Below are positions 60,871 through 64,000 of a stretch of DNA of 64,000 nt, piece by piece; the stretch's first letter is position 1, and each line of letters opens with the position of its first letter. Origin of the DNA: an uncultured Saprospiraceae bacterium (GTDB lineage: Bacteria; Bacteroidota; Bacteroidia; Chitinophagales; Saprospiraceae). The stretch spans positions 62,001 to 126,000 of the forward strand of contig CALIAU010000012.1 of the NCBI GenBank assembly GCA_938045585.1, in the 5' to 3' direction. The position numbers were made by a program, and so were the translations under genes. Under the pieces are notes generated by a model. That model did no database searches, had not been told where the DNA came from, and saw only the letters and a program-made list of their open reading frames with translations.

Positions 60871-61695
60871 ATGAACGCTATGTTTTTATTTGAGTTCCCA
60901 ACAACCTTACTCACAGACCTGCTAGGTAAATTCCTTGCGGGTATTCCTGCTATTTTTACTGCCTTAGTTCTAATTATTATTGGAATTATCATCAGTAAAA
61001 TTATAGCGAAAATAGTCCTTAAGTTTTTAGAAGGCATTAAAATAGATAAGCTGGGAGAAAAGCTCAATGAAATTGAGATGGTCGACAAGGCAAACGTCAA
61101 AATCAAAATATCTTCTGTACTTAGTAAGATAGTCTATTATGTCATCATGTTATTCTTTGCTGTTGCAGCAACAGAGGCTTTACAGATGCCTGCACTATCC
61201 AATATGGTTTCTGATCTTATCACCTTTATTCCAAACCTGATCGTTGCAATGATCTGGATTGTGATAGGTTTACTTATTGCAGAGGCATTAAGAAAAATCG
61301 TACAGACTGCTTGTAATTCTTTAGGTATACCTTCTGGCCAGATGATAGGGAATTTTTTATTCTATTTCCTGGTTATAAATGTTATCATAAGTGCCTTAGG
61401 TCAGGCTAAAATAAATACAGATTTTTTATCTCAAAATATTTCACTCGTGATCGGTGGCGCCGTAGGTGCCTTTGCCATAGGGTATGGACTTGCGTCTAAA
61501 GACAATGTTTCTAACTTTCTTGCATCCTTTTATTCGAAAGGAAAATTCAATATAGGCGATAGAATCACTATTGAAGGAAAAACTGGCATGATTACGACTA
61601 TGGATAAATCATCTTTAATTCTCAAAACCGAAACTGGAAAAATAATAATTCCATTGAGCAAACTCTCAAAGGAAAATGTTGAAATTCATTCATAA
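60871..61695 (+). CDS. MscS-type small-conductance channel family protein
   Basis: A 274-residue inner-membrane protein with about four transmembrane helices (15-40, 85-105, 120-140, 155-175), including two conserved-TM-helix repeats, and a C-terminal MscS-like region: VIGGAVGAFAIGYGLASKDNVSNFLASFYSKGKFNIGDRITIEGKTGMI. The GxxxGxA-like pore helix is less canonical than E. coli MscS. Probably relieves osmotic pressure or conducts ions. Between the sigma-linked small gene and the DUF3078 gene. Confidence 0.85.
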   Translation: MNAMFLFEFPTTLLTDLLGKFLAGIPAIFTALVLIIIGIIISKIIAKIVLKFLEGIKIDKLGEKLNEIEMVDKANVKIKISSVLSKIVYYVIMLFFAVAATEALQMPALSNMVSDLITFIPNLIVAMIWIVIGLLIAEALRKIVQTACNSLGIPSGQMIGNFLFYFLVINVIISALGQAKINTDFLSQNISLVIGGAVGAFAIGYGLASKDNVSNFLASFYSKGKFNIGDRITIEGKTGMITTMDKSSLILKTETGKIIIPLSKLSKENVEIHS

Positions 61696-61729
61696 ATAAT
61701 CATAATTAAATTCATTAAAATTTTATCTA

Positions 61730-62698
61730 ATGAGAAATTTACTACTACTTATTTGTTTCACTTTCCTTTCTGTAGGAATTGCTTCTGCGCAGACTATATC
61801 TGAGTATGAGGCTATGAAAGCAGACAAGGAAGCTACTGTTGCAGACCTTCAATCTCAGATTGATGCAACAACTGGAGAAATAGCTGATCTTCAAAGACAG
61901 ATTGATCTTCTTTCTGGCTGGAGAACAGGATATAGCGGTCTACTTGGATTTGACCTTAATAACGCAAACAACTGGATTGGAAACCCTAATCCAAACTCTA
62001 CAGCACAGTCCTTAAACATTGGTTTAACAGGATATGCTAACAATGACAAGGAAAAAACTCTTTGGCATAACAAGGGTATCCTTACAAAAGCATGGAACGA
62101 TATCGACATTAGCAGAGCGGATGAAGAGGAAGATGAAGATGGTCTATTTGATAACGGAACTGTTGATATCTTAAACCTATCTTCTTTAGCAGGTTATAAA
62201 TTCACTTCTAAACTAGCGGCTACTGCCTTAGGAGAATTAAACACATCTTTAGGAAACTTCTTAGCGCCAGGAACTGCTGATATCGGTGTGGGTGTAACTT
62301 GGTTACCTATTGAAAATCTTACTGTAGTTATCCACCCATTAAACTATCACATTGCATGGCCTGCAGATGGTTTTGGAGATGTATCCTCTTCTGGTTCATT
62401 AGGAGCTAAGTTTAGAGCAGATTACACGAGAGATCTTTTAATTAATGGCAGAAAGATTGCTTGGGGTTCTACGCTAACAGGGTTCTTACCATATTCTGAT
62501 AATAAAACAACATTTGTTGATGAATTAACTGGTACATCAAGAGAGGCTGGATTAGCAGAATGGTCATGGTTAAACACACTTGGATTTGAAATTTGGAAAG
62601 GAATTGGAGTGGGTCTTGGTTTTGGATTCAGAAAAGCTGATTTCGAATCTGCAGATCTTCAGAGATATACAAATCTTGGTTTGACGTACGCTCTATAA
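61730..62698 (+). CDS. DUF3078-like outer-membrane protein
   Basis: A 322-residue exported protein: signal peptide 1-20 (ends IASAQ), a short coiled coil (about 28-62, with MKADKEATVADLQSQIDATTGE and DLQRQIDLLSG), then beta-strands ending in LGLTYAL with an aromatic pattern typical of outer-membrane barrels. GWRTGYSGLLGFDLNNANNWIGNPNPNS is like DUF3078. It is the last gene of the sigma factor cluster and is followed by a strong terminator. Function unknown. Confidence 0.8.
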   Translation: MRNLLLLICFTFLSVGIASAQTISEYEAMKADKEATVADLQSQIDATTGEIADLQRQIDLLSGWRTGYSGLLGFDLNNANNWIGNPNPNSTAQSLNIGLTGYANNDKEKTLWHNKGILTKAWNDIDISRADEEEDEDGLFDNGTVDILNLSSLAGYKFTSKLAATALGELNTSLGNFLAPGTADIGVGVTWLPIENLTVVIHPLNYHIAWPADGFGDVSSSGSLGAKFRADYTRDLLINGRKIAWGSTLTGFLPYSDNKTTFVDELTGTSREAGLAEWSWLNTLGFEIWKGIGVGLGFGFRKADFESADLQRYTNLGLTYAL

Positions 62699-62718
62699 GA
62701 GATATAATTAAACGATAT

Positions 62719-62757
62719 AAAAGCCCACTAGCTATCATGCTGGTGGGCTTTTTTTTA
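62719..62757 (+). terminator. Rho-independent terminator of the sigma factor cluster
   Basis: Arms AAAAGCCCACTAG / CTGGTGGGCTTTT (62719-62731 and 62740-62752; one G-U pair), loop of eight, followed by a T run to 62757. Confidence 0.9.
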
Positions 62758-62782
62758 TCTTGGATTTCTTTACACATCAACT

Positions 62783-64000
62783 ATGGAGAAGAAATTATTT
62801 CTAATAGATGGGCATGCTCTGGTTTTTAGAGCGCACTACGCTTTCATCAACAGACCATTGATTAATTCCAAAGGAATTAATACCTCAGCAATCACTGGCT
62901 TTACCAGAACGCTTTGGGATCTACTCAAAACACAAAAACCAACCCACATTGCCATCTGCTTTGACCCACCAGGAAAGACTTTTCGGCATGAGCAATACGA
63001 ACCCTACAAGGCAAATAGAGATGCCACTCCTGAAGACATTGTTACCGCTCTCCCCTATATAAAAGAAATTGTAGATGGCTTTAATATTCCTGTATTTACA
63101 GTTCCTGGCTTTGAAGCGGATGACATTATTGGTACGCTAGCCAAAAAAGCGGAAAAAAAGGGATTCACCACTTTCATGGTCACTCCAGATAAAGACTTTG
63201 CTCAACTTGTTTCTGAAAACATCTTCATGTACAAGCCATCCAGACAGGGCAATGGGATAGACATTTTGGGTGTTCCAGAAATCTTAGAAAAATGGGATAT
63301 TGAAGATGTAGATCAGGTACGTGATATTCTAGGACTCCAAGGAGATAGTGTGGACAATATACCGGGCATCCCGGGCATAGGAGCAAAGACTGCAGTTAAG
63401 CTTTTGAAGCTGTATAAGTCCGTAGAAGGAATCATTGAAAATACGGATCAACTGAAAGGCAAACAAAAAGAAAATGTAATAAATTTTGCAGACCAAGGAA
63501 GACTGTCAAAACAGCTCGCAACCATAAACATTGATTCCCCAGTAGAGTTTGATGAAAAAGCTGTAACACTTGATCCAATCAATAGAGAAAAACTTACTGC
63601 AATTTTTAAAGAGCTCGAATTTAGAACATTAGCAAATCAGATTCTTGGAGAACCAGGCGCTCCTGCCAAACAACAAGATTTATTTGGAGGATCAAGTGCT
63701 AGTAGTGCTAGCACACAAAAGGCGCCAGCATCTACACAGAGTTACAATGTAGTTGATAAAAATATTACAAACACTAAACACGAATATGTTTTAGTAGACA
63801 CAGAAAAGGAGATGCAAGCGCTTGCAGAAAAATTAGAAGCAAGTAATTTTATAAGCTTTGATACAGAAACTACGGGTATTGATGCCAATGCTGCTGAATT
63901 GGTAGGACTTGTGTTTTCTGTAAAAAAGGGAAAAGCCTTTTACGTACCAATTCCTGAAGATCAAGGCAAGGCAAAAAAGATTACATCTATATTTAAAACT
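62783..64000 (+). CDS. polA: DNA polymerase I, 3' end outside window
   Basis: Starts at ATG 62783 and stays open to the window edge: 406 residues of a protein usually about 900 long. Residues 1-290 are the 5'-3' exonuclease: LFLIDGHALVFRAHYAF, CFDPPGKTFRHEQYEPYKANR, GFEADDIIGTLAKKAEKKG, VTPDKDFAQLVSENIF, and the helix-hairpin-helix LGLQGDSVDNIPGIPGIGAKT. A Ser/Ala-rich linker lies near 305-325. The 3'-5' exonuclease domain begins with FISFDTETTGIDANAAEL, which has the metal-binding DxE. The DNA polymerase domain is not in the window. Acts in replication gap filling and repair. Confidence 0.97.
   Translation, partial: MEKKLFLIDGHALVFRAHYAFINRPLINSKGINTSAITGFTRTLWDLLKTQKPTHIAICFDPPGKTFRHEQYEPYKANRDATPEDIVTALPYIKEIVDGFNIPVFTVPGFEADDIIGTLAKKAEKKGFTTFMVTPDKDFAQLVSENIFMYKPSRQGNGIDILGVPEILEKWDIEDVDQVRDILGLQGDSVDNIPGIPGIGAKTAVKLLKLYKSVEGIIENTDQLKGKQKENVINFADQGRLSKQLATINIDSPVEFDEKAVTLDPINREKLTAIFKELEFRTLANQILGEPGAPAKQQDLFGGSSASSASTQKAPASTQSYNVVDKNITNTKHEYVLVDTEKEMQALAEKLEASNFISFDTETTGIDANAAELVGLVFSVKKGKAFYVPIPEDQGKAKKITSIFKT

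Noticed and set aside
1-64000. tRNA or rRNA genes
   Set aside because: I looked for T-loop (GTTCGA-type) and cloverleaf patterns in the intergenic gaps and found none that fit.
1-64000. CRISPR array
   Set aside because: The only regularly spaced repeats are the 209-bp units and the 333-bp coding repeats; neither has short repeats with unique spacers, and no cas gene is present.

Overview
The window comes from a member of the Bacteroidota. Evidence for this: several secreted proteins carry type IX secretion (T9SS) C-terminal sorting domains. There are two PorP/SprF-type outer-membrane proteins, a TonB-dependent receptor with a carboxypeptidase-like N-terminal domain, a GSCFA protein, and a bactofilin-AtpZ-AtpI-like cluster. 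The DNA is AT-rich, ribosome-binding sites are mostly weak, and some candidate promoters match the TAnnTTTG -7 element of this phylum. I cannot place it more finely; a marine saprospirian or flavobacterial lineage would fit.

Layout. 1-8.6 kb: the 3' part of pyrH, a DinB-like protein, ComF and an HtrA protease. A 0.87 kb tandem-repeat array (3451-4322) follows, then a minus-strand run (M42 peptidase, pterin dehydratase, RluA-type pseudouridine synthase, ThiL), a GSCFA protein and a DUF2007 protein. 8.8-19.7 kb: a T9SS-secreted lamin-tail protein with four near-identical 333-bp repeats. Next is a five-gene minus-strand run (HEAT-cyclophilin lipoprotein, GcvT, GbsR-like regulator, DUF1015, amidohydrolase), then two T9SS cargo proteins. 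19.8-26.2 kb: a TonB receptor with a partner beta-helix lipoprotein, an SRPBCC protein, a plug-only lipoprotein and a WG-repeat/TonB-C protein. 26.4-32.5 kb: a standalone T9SS type B sorting domain paired with PorP/SprF, and a two-gene unit of a YbjN-like protein and a cytosolic trypsin-like protease with zinc ribbon and YbjN-like tail. A second PorP/SprF, bactofilin, AtpZ and an AtpI-like protein follow. 32.7-42.2 kb: a secreted protein of unknown function, MnmG, an AI-2E-type permease, a small exported protein, QueG, HemA and an M14 carboxypeptidase. 42.4-51.1 kb: a large peptidase/propeller/barrel protein, a coiled-coil SH3 protein, a pectate-lyase-like protein with a PKD domain, TfoX-N, DinB and an alpha/beta hydrolase. 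51.7-64 kb: HtpG, two thioredoxin-fold proteins, a lipoprotein, a minus-strand run (M28 peptidase, Hpt, DEAD-box helicase, SodB), an ECF sigma factor operon with an MscS channel and a DUF3078 protein, and the 5' two fifths of polA.

Most genes are housekeeping or ordinary cell-envelope functions. The less explained content is of three kinds. The first is repeat families: the 209-bp array with 8-bp TCAYGGTW repeats and hairpins, with related fragments at 557-615 and near 39.1 kb; and a dispersed element with termini TGGGCGTGCC and CTCACGC, present three times. The second is intergenic candidate RNAs: a complete-looking minus-strand unit at 51067-51209, a structured segment at 37489-37557, and a terminator without a gene at 59859-59890. 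The third is unusual protein architectures: the cytosolic protease/YbjN pair, the standalone sorting domain, the plug-only lipoprotein, and the HEAT-cyclophilin fusion.

All functional calls come from motif reading; no database search was possible.
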